From Spirirestis rafaelensis WJT71-NPBG6 (lineage in GTDB: Bacteria > Cyanobacteriota > Cyanobacteriia > Cyanobacteriales > Nostocaceae): 64,000 nt of DNA. The first letter of the stretch is position 1. Every line of letters begins with the position of its first letter. The position numbers and the translations under genes are program-made. The DNA lies in the NCBI GenBank assembly GCA_019359015.1, contig JAHHID010000003.1:62001-126000 (forward strand). Direction: 5' to 3'. Shown here piece after piece: positions 29,507 through 37,649 of the stretch. The notes below the pieces were generated by a model. It was not told the DNA's origin. It made no database searches and saw only the letters and a list, made by a program, of their open reading frames with translations.

Positions 29507-29851
29507 TTATTGTTTGCTAAATTGCTTCAATTCTTTATCGGTGAGAACCTGATAAGCCACTCGCACAGGAAGATGTTCTGCATACAAACGGTTGCCTATA
29601 GGTTCTCGCAGGTGTAAGCTGTAAAGCGCTTCACCTTCTGCCTGTTTATCTTCAATTAAATAAACTTGTGTCGGTGCATAGCTTCTTAACAACCGCACCT
29701 GCAAACACGTTTTCAAATCTCGCGAGGAAGTAGATAAGGGCGAATTTTCTCCAAAGAGTTCGCAAGCAACTTTCCAAGCGTGATTAACCGCTACAATCTC
29801 CTTAACCAACTGCTCGACAGAGGGATTTAACAGTTCTTTAGTTTCAGCCAT
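29507..29851 (-). CDS. Unknown 114-residue protein at the head of the ZorABC-like operon
   Basis: The family is not recognised. The protein is soluble with no signal peptide. It has a helical N-terminus (SVEQLVKEIVAVNHAWKVAC) and a beta-rich centre (QVRLLRSYAPTQVYLIEDKQ, EALYSLHLREP). Its stop lies 26 bases before the ZorA-like start, so it is very likely co-transcribed and could be a dedicated partner or regulator. It has no match that I can name among ZorC-G. Confidence 0.6.
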   Translation of the reverse strand: MAETKELLNPSVEQLVKEIVAVNHAWKVACELFGENSPLSTSSRDLKTCLQVRLLRSYAPTQVYLIEDKQAEGEALYSLHLREPIGNRLYAEHLPVRVAYQVLTDKELKQFSKQ

Positions 29852-29941
29852 TAATGTTTTTGCCTTATTTGCCTAAAGCTTTCAACAAACTTATTGTTCC
29901 CACAAATAAGGCTGATCTAACTTTTGCGATCAAATAGCAAC

Positions 29942-30032
29942 AGGACTTACGCAAAATATGTCGTAAGTAGCGGTAATTCATGAATTACTGCTACGGAATA
30001 ATAGGCTTTTCAATTATTTTTGCGTAAGTCCT
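29942..30032. mobile_element. 91-bp MITE-like element with 15-bp terminal inverted repeats
   Basis: AGGACTTACGCAAAA at 29942-29956 is the exact reverse complement of TTTTGCGTAAGTCCT at 30018-30032. Inside lies a near-perfect 28-base palindrome centred on TTCATGAA (about 29967-29994, one mismatch). There is no coding capacity. This is the structure of a miniature inverted-repeat element moved by a transposase elsewhere in the genome. Confidence 0.7.
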
Positions 30033-30065
30033 AAGTAATTCCAATACGGTTGGTGTTAAGGCAAG

Positions 30066-30085
30066 AGACGCGATAAATCGCGTCT
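30066..30085. repeat. 20-bp palindrome AGACGCGA-TAAA-TCGCGTCT
   Basis: The sequence AGACGCGATAAATCGCGTCT is a perfect hairpin. The same 20-mer occurs at 43314-43333, and related arms flank an insertion at 53523-53595. It is a dispersed cyanobacterial repeat that here follows the 145-residue gene and may end its transcript. Confidence 0.75.
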
Positions 30086-30106
30086 TTGTGATCTAAATTC
30101 CAAATA

Positions 30107-30544
30107 TTACAAAATTTCTGCTAACTTTTTCAGCAGATTCTTTGCTAAATTCAATAATTCAATATCATCTATTTCACGACTTGCATCATAATTATTCTCC
30201 CTACCAGCTAAGAGATTTATTACAGCATATAATCTGTCATTTTCTTCGCTCAGGCTAAGACATTCTTCTAAATTGACTGCAACATCAAATAAAGAACGTT
30301 CTCCTAATATCTGCCTCACCCTCACAGCTACATCATCATCACTTACCAAAAATTCTTTGAGCGAATCTAAAATTGATTCTTCTCCCCACCTTTCTAACCA
30401 ATCTCCATCTACATCTTCAACGTAAAAATGGACAAAATCAATTCCATAATTTAGCCAATCCTGCTGCATGTTTCTGGCTGTAGCTAAAGCTTCGGAAAAT
30501 CTATCTAGTTGTTGGCTGCTGTTAGTTTCTTGTTGGTTAGGCAT
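30107..30544 (-). CDS. Unknown acidic 145-residue protein
   Basis: Not recognised. The protein is strongly acidic and mostly helical, with the motif HFYVEDVDGDWLERWGEESI in the first half and a leucine-rich end. It starts 38 bases after the 250-residue gene and probably shares its transcript. A 255-base spacer with a MITE separates it from the ZorABC-like operon. It may be an accessory or immunity-like partner of the upstream protein, but nothing in the sequence proves that. Confidence 0.55.
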   Translation of the reverse strand: MPNQQETNSSQQLDRFSEALATARNMQQDWLNYGIDFVHFYVEDVDGDWLERWGEESILDSLKEFLVSDDDVAVRVRQILGERSLFDVAVNLEECLSLSEENDRLYAVINLLAGRENNYDASREIDDIELLNLAKNLLKKLAEIL

Positions 30545-30582
30545 AAATCATGATATTCGTGATTATTATATCTAGAAAAAAA

Positions 30583-31335
30583 TTAATAAAATTTTAAATA
30601 TTTTCCACCAGAAAGATAAGCACTGTTATATAGTGCCACGTTAACTAATTGGTTGAGAAAATTAGCTTCTGCTGGATTGTAACTGAAGAACAGTCCTCTC
30701 TCTATTTCCCACAATACAAGTGTATTTTTCCAATATTGATACTTGTGGTGATTCAATTCTTCTGAGACGCTGGTAACTTGAATACAAAGTGGTTTCTGTT
30801 GACTGTTGCTGATAATTAAATCTGTTGCCATAGAAAGGTCGGCAATATAGCGCTGCCAAAAACTTCCCTCTCGACGGACAATATCTTTAGCTATACATTT
30901 AATGATATCATTATCAGCCTGATTAAACTCCCCCGCCATTAATTTTTGTCGCCAAATACCAAACTTTGGATCTGTTTCATTTAGCCATTTTGGAAAAAGA
31001 TACTGATACCAATATCTCTCAGTAGGTGTCATTTGCGCGAACTTTGCTTGTTGTTCTTCTTCAGTAGGTAAAGATTGAATCACCAACCAAACAGTAGAAT
31101 CTGCAATTACTTCCAAGAGAAAAGCAACGACAAATGGTTTAGCTGTCAGCGAACCAACTTTGATATCTTTTACCCAACGATTAATTTCATCTAATCTTCT
31201 CGCTAAATTGGGGTCTAGCGATGAGGCTTGTTCAATGAGAGACTTTAGCTTCTCCTTAATCTCTTTTGCTTGCAAACGATGCCCTAATTTCAGTAACAAA
31301 AGCTCTATTATAAATTTATACCGATTTGTTGCCAA
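30583..31335 (-). CDS. Unknown 250-residue protein, possible PD-(D/E)xK-like fold
   Basis: Not recognised with confidence. The C-terminal third reads ATDLIISNSQQKPLCIQVTS, followed by a spaced lysine and YWKNTLVLWEIERGLFFSYN. The spacing Asp172...Gln186-x-Thr188 resembles a degenerate PD-(D/E)xK nuclease core, where Q can replace E but the lysine is missing. The N-terminal half is helical. It is the first gene of the minus-strand accessory run and lies directly downstream of a 21-bp tandem array. It could be an inactive nuclease fold or something unrelated. Confidence 0.5.
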   Translation of the reverse strand: MATNRYKFIIELLLLKLGHRLQAKEIKEKLKSLIEQASSLDPNLARRLDEINRWVKDIKVGSLTAKPFVVAFLLEVIADSTVWLVIQSLPTEEEQQAKFAQMTPTERYWYQYLFPKWLNETDPKFGIWRQKLMAGEFNQADNDIIKCIAKDIVRREGSFWQRYIADLSMATDLIISNSQQKPLCIQVTSVSEELNHHKYQYWKNTLVLWEIERGLFFSYNPAEANFLNQLVNVALYNSAYLSGGKYLKFY

Positions 31336-31399
31336 AAAAGATTTCCGTTTAAAAAAAATATATTTTAACGTTGTTCATTGTGAGTTGCGCTTTATTTAC

Positions 31400-31450
31400 C
31401 CTCAGGCTGGAAGCCTGGGGCTATACGAACAAAGCCCACCTGCGTGGGCT
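31400..31450. repeat. Dispersed double-hairpin repeat
   Basis: CTCAGGCTGGAAGCCTGGGG and AGCCCACCTGCGTGGGCT form two adjacent stem-loops, joined by GCTATACGAACAA. Related GCCTGCGTAGGC and GGCTATACGGGC pieces occur between cupA and cupS, so this is a genome-wide repeat family. Confidence 0.6.
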
Positions 31451-31530
31451 AATTAGACGCATCTATAAAAACGGTATTAGTACAGTATTTCATTAATACG
31501 ATGATCGCTTTCTTAAATTTGGCAATACCC

Positions 31531-31740
31531 TGCAATGTTAATGCATGCCGATGCAATCTTAATGCATGCCGATGCAATGTTAATGCATGCCGATGCAATG
31601 CCAATGCATGCCGATGCAATGTTAATGCATGCCGATGCAATGTTAATGCATGCCGATGCAATGCCAATGCATGCCGATGCAATGCCAATGCATGCCCTTG
31701 CATTTAAAAACGCTGCGCTTTTACGCAAAACTCTACTTAG
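31531..31740. repeat. 21-bp tandem array, eight units, with conserved 42-bp flank
   Basis: Eight units of TGCAATGTTAATGCATGCCGA run from 31531 to 31698. Variation is almost limited to the TT/CC pair in the middle and the last unit. The next 42 bases (31699-31740, CATTTAAAAACGCTGCGCTT then TTACGCAAAACT) match 38 of 42 positions with the flank of a second array at 35446-35487. On the minus strand the flank encodes MRKSAAFLN from a TTG codon and the array encodes Cys-containing heptapeptides (ACIxIAS). There are no spacers, so it is not CRISPR. Confidence 0.85.
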
Positions 31741-31973
31741 TTATGGCGGATGTCAAGTGACTAAACTGGCAATTTGGGCGCATTTATTGGTAAAATTACC
31801 TAAGGATGAGCCTCAGAACCTCTACAATGAGCCTTAATATCATTAGTTATCGTAAAAAGCTTGTAAAACTCTCTGCCCTTGGAGCGGCTCTGCGTGAGCT
31901 TTAATAATAATACTTCATATCAAGTCCGGATAATTAGTTATGATTCTCACAGTCGTTGCACCCTACCCCTTAA

Positions 31974-32184
31974 TCCCCTCCCCGCTTGCGGCTACGGTGT
32001 ACACACAAGTTATCGAATCACTACCAGTCCTTGAATTACCCCACCCTAACCCTCCCCTTGTAAAGGGGAGGGGACAAGAATCTCTTGTTTCCCCCCTTTC
32101 CAAGGGGGGATTAAGGGGGGTAAAACCCGGATCTCAAAGTAACTCCGATTTGTGTGTACACGGTAGCCGGTTGCGGGGAGGGGA
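31974..32184. repeat. Large nested inverted repeat, about 210 bp
   Basis: A 35-base arm at 31974-32008 (CCCCGCTTGCGGCTACGGTG core) is complementary at about 31 positions to 32150-32184 (CGGTAGCCGGTTGCGGGGAG core). Inside are two smaller palindromes of the type CCCTCCCCTTGTAAAGGGGA and CCTTTCCAAGGGGGG. This looks like a repeat inserted within another repeat. Confidence 0.65.
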
Positions 32185-32343
32185 GACAAAGCAAAGCTTT
32201 GACGGGGTGGGGTTCTGCGGGTTTAGCAAGTAATCAAGCGGACATGATATCAATCGGGCTTGATATGAACCCTCAACCATGAGCCTTATAAAATCATAGA
32301 ATGCGCGGCTTACCAAGTTTGAATTTGGCATTTCGCGTAGCGG

Positions 32344-33408
32344 CTACCCCCATAAAAACCCCATAAGCCTCCCCAGCCAGGAATTGCTAGTCTTTTCCTC
32401 AGTCGAGGAATTTGTGACATTTTCATGACTAGCACTTATCTCAGCCCGTAAATTTGCCAAATTTTCACGCACAGTAACTGTATTTGGATGATTAACCCCC
32501 AAAACCCGCTCATACAGTGCTAAAGCTTGGATTAAAAGCGGTTCGGCTTCACTGTAGTGTCCTTGGGAATTGTAGAGTAGTGCCAAGTTGTTCAAGCTCA
32601 TGGCAACCGAGGGATGTTCTTCTCCCAGCAGGCGTTTAGAAAGTGCTAAAGCTTGGATTAAAAGCGGTTCGGCTTCACTGTAGCGTCCTTGGGAATCGTA
32701 GAGTCCTGCCAAGTTGTTCAAGCTCATGGCAACCGAGGGATGTTCTTCTCCCAGCAGGCGTTTAGAAAGTGCTAAAGCTTGGATTAAAAGCGGTTCGGCA
32801 TCACTGTAGCGTCCTTGGGATTTGTAGAGTCCTGCCAAGTTGTTCAAGCTCATGGCAACATGGGGATGTTCTTCTCCCAGCAGGCGTTTAGAAAGTGCTA
32901 AAGCTTGGATTAAAAGCGGTTCGGCTTCACTGTAGCGTCCTTGGGATTTGTAGAGTAGTGCCAAGTTGTTCAAGCTCATGGCAACATGGGGATGTTCTTC
33001 TCCCAGCAGGCGTTTAGAAAGTGCTAAAGCTTGGATTAAAAGCGGTTCGGCATCACTGTAGCGTCCTTGGGATTTGTAGAGTCCTGCCAAGTTGTTCAAG
33101 CTCATGGCAACATGGGGATGTTCTTCTCCCAGCAGGCGTTTAGAAAGTGCTAAAGCTTGGATTAAAAGCGGTTCGGCATCACTGTAGCGTCCTTGGGATT
33201 TGTAGAGTCCTGCCAAGTTGTTCAAGCTCATGGCAACATGGGGATGTTCTTCTCCCAGCAGGCGTTTAGAAAGTGCTAAAGCTTGGATTAAAAGCGGTTC
33301 GGCATCACTGTAGCGTCCTTGTGAATCGTAGAGTAGTGCCAAGTTGTTCAAGCTGGTGGCAACCGAGGGATGTTCTTCTCCCAGGAGGCGTTTAGAAAGT
33401 GCTAAAGC
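32344..33408 (-). pseudogene. C-terminal TPR part of a broken NB-ARC-TPR protein
   Basis: The frame continues directly from the NB-ARC part after the TAA at 33409-33411. It encodes seven more 42-residue tetratricopeptide units of the form LNNLAGLYKSQGRYSDAEPL...LGEEHPHVAMS, then a short tail ending MGFLWG. The units are nearly identical in DNA (126 bp), a sign of recent duplication or gene conversion. The only starts in this segment are TTG codons inside a repeat, so independent translation is doubtful. TPR arrays of this kind act as sensors in NLR-type NTPases. Confidence 0.75.
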
Positions 33409-34794
33409 TTAGATATAAAGCGGTTCGGCATCACTGTAGCGTCCTTGGGAATAGTAGAGTAGTGCCAAGTTGTTCAAGCTGGTGGCAACCGAGGGATGTT
33501 CTTCTCGCAAACGGGTTTTGACTACTTCTACACATTGCTTGTACCAAGGTTCTGCGATCGCATACAAACCCTGTCCTTTATAGAATCTGCCCAAACCGAC
33601 GAAAACCCAAATTAAATCTTCATCACTCACCGCATCAGTGAGATTTTGTGCCACTTCTGTTAAATGGGGTATGGCATCTTGCACGGACTTGATGTCCTCA
33701 ACAGTGGGTGTGTCGGGTATTTCCTGGGCAATTTTTATAAATACAGCCGCAAAATTTCTTCGTAAGTCATCTGTGTTTTCTAATGCTGCTAACTTTGCCT
33801 TGAGAAATTCCCGAATTAAAGGATGTATTTTGTAGCAAGCTTGTTTGTCTTGCAGCCTTTCAATTAAATAACGCTTGTAAAGTTGCTTTTTGGCTTCGTT
33901 AATGTCTGACTCTGTACAATTAAGCAAATCAGTTGCAGATTCTACCCATTTCCAAGAAATAACATCTGGGGCAAATAAACTCAAATACGCTCCCACACGC
34001 TGCGTTATCGGGTTGAGTTGTTGCCAGCTTAATTCAAATGCAGCTTTCAACCCTCGCGTTGAGAAGTTTATTGCTTCGTCTTCCAGTCGCTGCGATCGCA
34101 GCCTTTGTAACATCTCTGCTAGAGATAAATCTGGATCTTCGTCTAAATACCGTCGTACTAATTGCAACCCCAAGGGCAGATATCCCAACCACTGACACAA
34201 TTTTTTGGCATCAACTCGTTTTTCACCATTTAATGTCAGCAATTCCAAAGCTTTATCTAGCGGTAGTACATCCAGAGGTAATTCCTGCACATTGTCGAGG
34301 TTTCGCAAGCGGGTTGTCAGCAATACGCGGAAGCGGTTAGTTGTTGGTAGTAGCCTTTGACAACTTTCCCAATTTCCATCAGTCACATCATCTAATACTA
34401 CCAACACTAGCTTTTCTGCTGGTTGCCAGTTTTGCCAACACCAAGCTACCTGTTCTTGGAGATTCAGCGGTCTTTCTCCCAGTTTTTGCGGTACTTCCTG
34501 CATGTATAACTGGACAATCTCTAATATCTCCGCTGCCAAATTCGATTTCTTCGCATTTAACCAGCAAATACCCCCAGGATAATCTTGTTGATATTGTAGG
34601 GCGTATTGCGTTGCCAATTCGGTTTTGCCGATTCCACCCATACCCGCTATTGCTGAAATTGCTACAGTACCAGGTTGTTGCAATTTTTGATGCAGCGTCG
34701 TGAGTTCCTGCTGTCGTCCAACAAAGTTAGCGACGCTTCGATTAGGAATATTATATATGGGATTTAATGCCCGTTCCCGTTCGGGTGTCTGTAG
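33409..34794 (-). pseudogene. NB-ARC (NLR/STAND) NTPase part of a broken gene
   Basis: This segment holds an AP-ATPase-type NTPase: P-loop AIAGMGGIGKTELATQYALQ, Walker B KLVLVVLDDVTDG, sensor RFRVLLTTRL and GYLPLGLQLVRRYL (GLPL motif). A winged-helix region and the first TPR unit follow. It ends at TAA 33409-33411, where sister repeats have CAA (Gln), a one-base change. The usual NB-ARC lead-in (NIPNRSVANFVGRQQELTTL) is encoded upstream of the first usable start, a TTG at 34683. That implies translation once began further upstream, across the TGA at 34795-34797. Such proteins act as regulated switches, often in anti-phage defence or cell death. Confidence 0.75.
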
Positions 34795-35214
34795 TCAGTT
34801 GAATGTGATATTGTGACCGCTACCACCTTGAATTACTGGGGCATTAGTGTTGTTAGCATTATTTTGTTCAGCTTCTCCACCGTAAACATTTTGGAGATTC
34901 TGCCCTTGAATCTTGCCGATGTTGATTTCTTGCTGTATCTCTTTGGCAAGGGTTTGCACCTCTTGGGCAAATTGGTTATCGTAATCCATTGCTTGCTTGA
35001 GGTAAGCTGTAACCGTTTCTAAATCTGGTTTCGAGCCTTTTTCTGCTGCGGCAAGAGCAGTTTCTGCTTTTAAGTTTCCGCGCAACTTCAGCCAAATCTT
35101 TTTCCGCAAATCATTGATTTTGGTGAGAGTTGCTTCCGTCAATTTCTCTATGGTCTTTTCAAATGCTTTGGTAAAAGCAAGGGTTGCGATCGCTCCAGCG
35201 GTTAACGGTTCCAT
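34795..35214 (-). CDS. N-terminal effector-like domain ORF upstream of NB-ARC gene
   Basis: The 139-residue protein has an ATG start and a hydrophobic-amphipathic N-terminus (MEPLTAGAIATLAFTKAFEK). A helical middle follows, then an Asn/Gly-rich tail ending in NAPVIQGGSGHNITFN. It is in the same frame as the NB-ARC segment and separated from it only by a single TGA. It is therefore either the original N-terminal domain of the NLR cut off by a nonsense mutation, or a separate membrane-acting effector. The tail resembles prion-like amyloid signalling motifs of bacterial NLR/effector pairs, which is inference. No family was assigned firmly. Confidence 0.6.
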   Translation of the reverse strand: MEPLTAGAIATLAFTKAFEKTIEKLTEATLTKINDLRKKIWLKLRGNLKAETALAAAEKGSKPDLETVTAYLKQAMDYDNQFAQEVQTLAKEIQQEINIGKIQGQNLQNVYGGEAEQNNANNTNAPVIQGGSGHNITFN

Positions 35215-35588
35215 AAGCTACTTTCGTAAAGCGCAATTACACAGGATACTACCAGCTTGACTGCGGTAATTTCGGAAATGTTTATGTTTTTATATTAAAC
35301 GAGAGCGATCGCATCTCGATACAATGCGATCGCATCTCGATACAATGCGATTGCATCTCGATACAATGCGATCGCATCCCAATACAATGCGATTGCATCC
35401 CAATACAATGCGATTGCATCGCGATACAATGCGATTGCATCCCCCTACATTTAAAAACGCTACGCTTTTACGCAAAACTGTACTAAGTAACCTTGCAATT
35501 TCCGCTTATCTTTACGAAAATCAAAACACTTTTAGCAAATCTGCATACAGAATAGTTTGCAGTAACAATATTAATTAGCGATCGCGTT
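35215..35588. other. Divergent spacer with 21-bp array upstream of acs
   Basis: It holds the second tandem array (35305-35445) and conserved flank (35446-35487), then about 100 AT-rich bases up to the acs start that may contain its promoter. A HIP1 octamer overlaps the region just before acs. Confidence 0.5.
35305..35487. repeat. Second 21-bp tandem array, seven units, with conserved flank
   Basis: Units of GCGATCGCATCTCGATACAAT run from 35305; HIP1 (GCGATCGC) is embedded in several and degraded to GCGATTGC in others. The unit differs from the array at 31531 but has the same 21-bp length. It is followed by almost the same 42-bp flank (35446-35487). Read on the minus strand from a TTG, the flank gives MRKSVAFLN and the array gives heptapeptides RC(N/D)RIV(S/L). 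Confidence 0.85.
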
Positions 35589-37562
35589 ATGTCTCAACCC
35601 ACCATAGAATCAATCCTCCAAGAGAAGCGTTTATTTCATCCACCAACTGAGTTTTCCCAAAATGCTCATATCAAAACTCTAGAAGACTATCAGCGTCTCT
35701 ACGACAAAGCTAAGGCAGATCCGCAAGCATTTTGGGCTGAACTAGCCGAAAAAGAGTTGCACTGGTTCCAAAAATGGGACACCGTGCTAGATTGGCAACC
35801 ACCTTTCGCGAAGTGGTTCGTTGGCGGTAAAATTAATATTTCTTACAACTGTCTTGACAGACACCTCACCACTTGGCGCAAAAATAAAGCTGCACTGATT
35901 TGGGAAGGAGAACCAGGAGACTCGCGCACTCTCACCTACGCGCAACTACATCGAGAAGTTTGCCAGTTTGCAAATGTCCTCAAGCAGTTGGGGGTAGAAA
36001 AAGGCGATCGCGTTGGTATTTACATGCCAATGATACCCGAAGCTGCGATCGCAATGTTAGCTTGTGCGAGAATTGGCGCACCTCACAGCGTCGTTTTTGG
36101 TGGTTTCAGTGCCGAGGCTTTACGCGATCGCCTGATTGATGCTCAAGCAAAGTTAGTAATCACAGCTGATGGTGGTTGGCGAAAAGATGCGATCGTTCCT
36201 CTCAAAGAACAAGTAGACAAAGCTTTAGCTGATGGTGCTGCTCCCAGCGTGCAAAACGTCCTCGTTGTCAAGCGTACCGGGCAAGATATTTATATGCAGT
36301 TAGGAGGACGCGACCACTGGTGGCACGATTTGCAAAAAGGTGCATCAGCCGATTGTCCTGCCGAACCGATGGACAGCGAAGATATGCTGTTTATCCTTTA
36401 CACTTCTGGCAGTACTGGCAAACCGAAAGGCGTTGTGCATACAACTGCTGGTTATAACTTATACACCCACATCACCACAAAATGGATTTTCGACTTGCAA
36501 GATACTGATGTATATTGGTGTACTGCTGATGTCGGTTGGATTACGGGACACAGTTATATTGTGTATGGTCCCCTTTCCAATGGTGCAACCAGCGTGATGT
36601 ATGAAGGTGCGCCGCGTGCTTCAAATCCTGGGTGTTTCTGGGACATTATCGAAAAGCACGGTGTAAACATTTTTTATACTGCACCTACGGCAATTCGTGC
36701 TTTTATCAAAATGGGCGAACATTTGCCGAAAGCGCGAAATATGTCTTCGCTGCGGTTGCTGGGAACTGTTGGCGAACCGATTAACCCCGAAGCTTGGATG
36801 TGGTACTATAACATAATAGGCGGGGAACGCTGTCCAATTGTTGATACCTGGTGGCAAACGGAAACAGGCGGTATTATGATTACGCCGTTGCCAGGAGCAA
36901 TTCCCACTAAACCCGGTTCTGCAACTTGTCCCTTCCCCGGAATTATTGCGGATGTTGTAGATTTAGAAGGCAATTCTGTACCAAATAACGAAGGCGGCTA
37001 TTTAGCGGTGCGTTATCCTTGGCCCGGTATGATGCGGACTGTATACGGCGACCCAGAACGCTTCCGCCGCACTTATTGGGAACACATCCCCCCCAAAGAT
37101 GGCAATTATATCTACTTTGCTGGCGATGGAGCGCGGCAGGATGAAGATGGGTATTTCTGGGTAATGGGACGAGTAGATGATGTGCTAAATGTTTCAGGGC
37201 ATCGTTTAGGGACGATGGAGGTAGAATCGGCGTTGGTGTCTCATCCGGCGGTTGCTGAAGCTGCGGTGGTGGGTAAGCCGGATGAACTCAAAGGTGAGGA
37301 AGTTGTTGCTTTTGTTACTTTGGAAGGCAGTTTTCAGGCGAGTGAGGAATTGAGTAAGGAATTGAAAAAGCACGTTGTCAAAGAAATTGGCGCGATCGCT
37401 CGTCCTGGAGAAATTCGCTTTACTGATGCTTTGCCGAAGACGCGATCGGGTAAGATTATGCGGCGATTGCTGCGAAATTTAGCTGCGGGTCAGGAGGTAT
37501 CGGGCGATACTTCAACTTTAGAAGATCGAAGTGTGTTGGATAAGCTGCGGGAAGGGAATTAA
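35589..37562 (+). CDS. acs: Acetyl-CoA synthetase
   Basis: The 657-residue enzyme makes acetyl-CoA from acetate, CoA and ATP through acetyl-AMP. It shows the AMP-binding P-loop [19 protein letters not shown], the acetate-pocket region [15 protein letters not shown], and [20 protein letters not shown], plus [20 protein letters not shown] and the hinge [16 protein letters not shown]. The acetylatable lysine is in [13 protein letters not shown]. Length is normal. It stands alone, with a tandem array just upstream and a hairpin downstream at 37614-37639. Confidence 0.96.
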   Translation: MSQPTIESILQEKRLFHPPTEFSQNAHIKTLEDYQRLYDKAKADPQAFWAELAEKELHWFQKWDTVLDWQPPFAKWFVGGKINISYNCLDRHLTTWRKNKAALIWEGEPGDSRTLTYAQLHREVCQFANVLKQLGVEKGDRVGIYMPMIPEAAIAMLACARIGAPHSVVFGGFSAEALRDRLIDAQAKLVITADGGWRKDAIVPLKEQVDKALADGAAPSVQNVLVVKRTGQDIYMQLGGRDHWWHDLQKGASADCPAEPMDSEDMLFILYTSGSTGKPKGVVHTTAGYNLYTHITTKWIFDLQDTDVYWCTADVGWITGHSYIVYGPLSNGATSVMYEGAPRASNPGCFWDIIEKHGVNIFYTAPTAIRAFIKMGEHLPKARNMSSLRLLGTVGEPINPEAWMWYYNIIGGERCPIVDTWWQTETGGIMITPLPGAIPTKPGSATCPFPGIIADVVDLEGNSVPNNEGGYLAVRYPWPGMMRTVYGDPERFRRTYWEHIPPKDGNYIYFAGDGARQDEDGYFWVMGRVDDVLNVSGHRLGTMEVESALVSHPAVAEAAVVGKPDELKGEEVVAFVTLEGSFQASEELSKELKKHVVKEIGAIARPGEIRFTDALPKTRSGKIMRRLLRNLAAGQEVSGDTSTLEDRSVLDKLREGN

Positions 37563-37613
37563 GCAAATCGCAGAGTCGCAAAGGCGCAAAGCAAAGAGTT
37601 GTTTGGGCATACG

Positions 37614-37639
37614 GTGCGTTAGCGACAGCCTAACGCACC
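37614..37639. terminator. Hairpin downstream of acs
   Basis: GTGCGTTAGC and GCCTAACGCAC form an inverted repeat in the 87-base space between acs and the convergent 477-residue gene. This TGCGTTA-type palindrome is common in cyanobacterial spacers and probably stops transcription from both sides. Confidence 0.5.
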
Positions 37640-37649
37640 CCACATATAT

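Larger units (their letters stand above)
31336..32343. other. 1 kb repeat-rich non-coding region
   Basis: It holds a compound hairpin repeat (31400-31450), a 21-bp tandem array with a conserved flank (31531-31740) and a large nested inverted repeat (31974-32184). Several short open frames exist only because the repeats are multiples of three. No ordinary gene was identified. Confidence 0.6.

Noticed and set aside
24973-31335. ZorD-type helicase gene completing a Zorya system
   Set aside because: No helicase motifs (GKT Walker A with DEAH/DEAD) in any frame here; the intergenic spaces are too short.
31531-31698. CRISPR array
   Set aside because: Units are contiguous 21-bp tandem repeats with no unique spacers, and no cas genes are nearby.
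31535-31837. Plus-strand ORF of MHADAM repeats as a gene
   Set aside because: Open only because the repeat length is a multiple of three. The flank conserved between arrays gives a shared peptide start on the other strand, not this one.
35305-35445. CRISPR array
   Set aside because: Same reasons: direct tandem units based on a degraded HIP1 octamer, no spacers.
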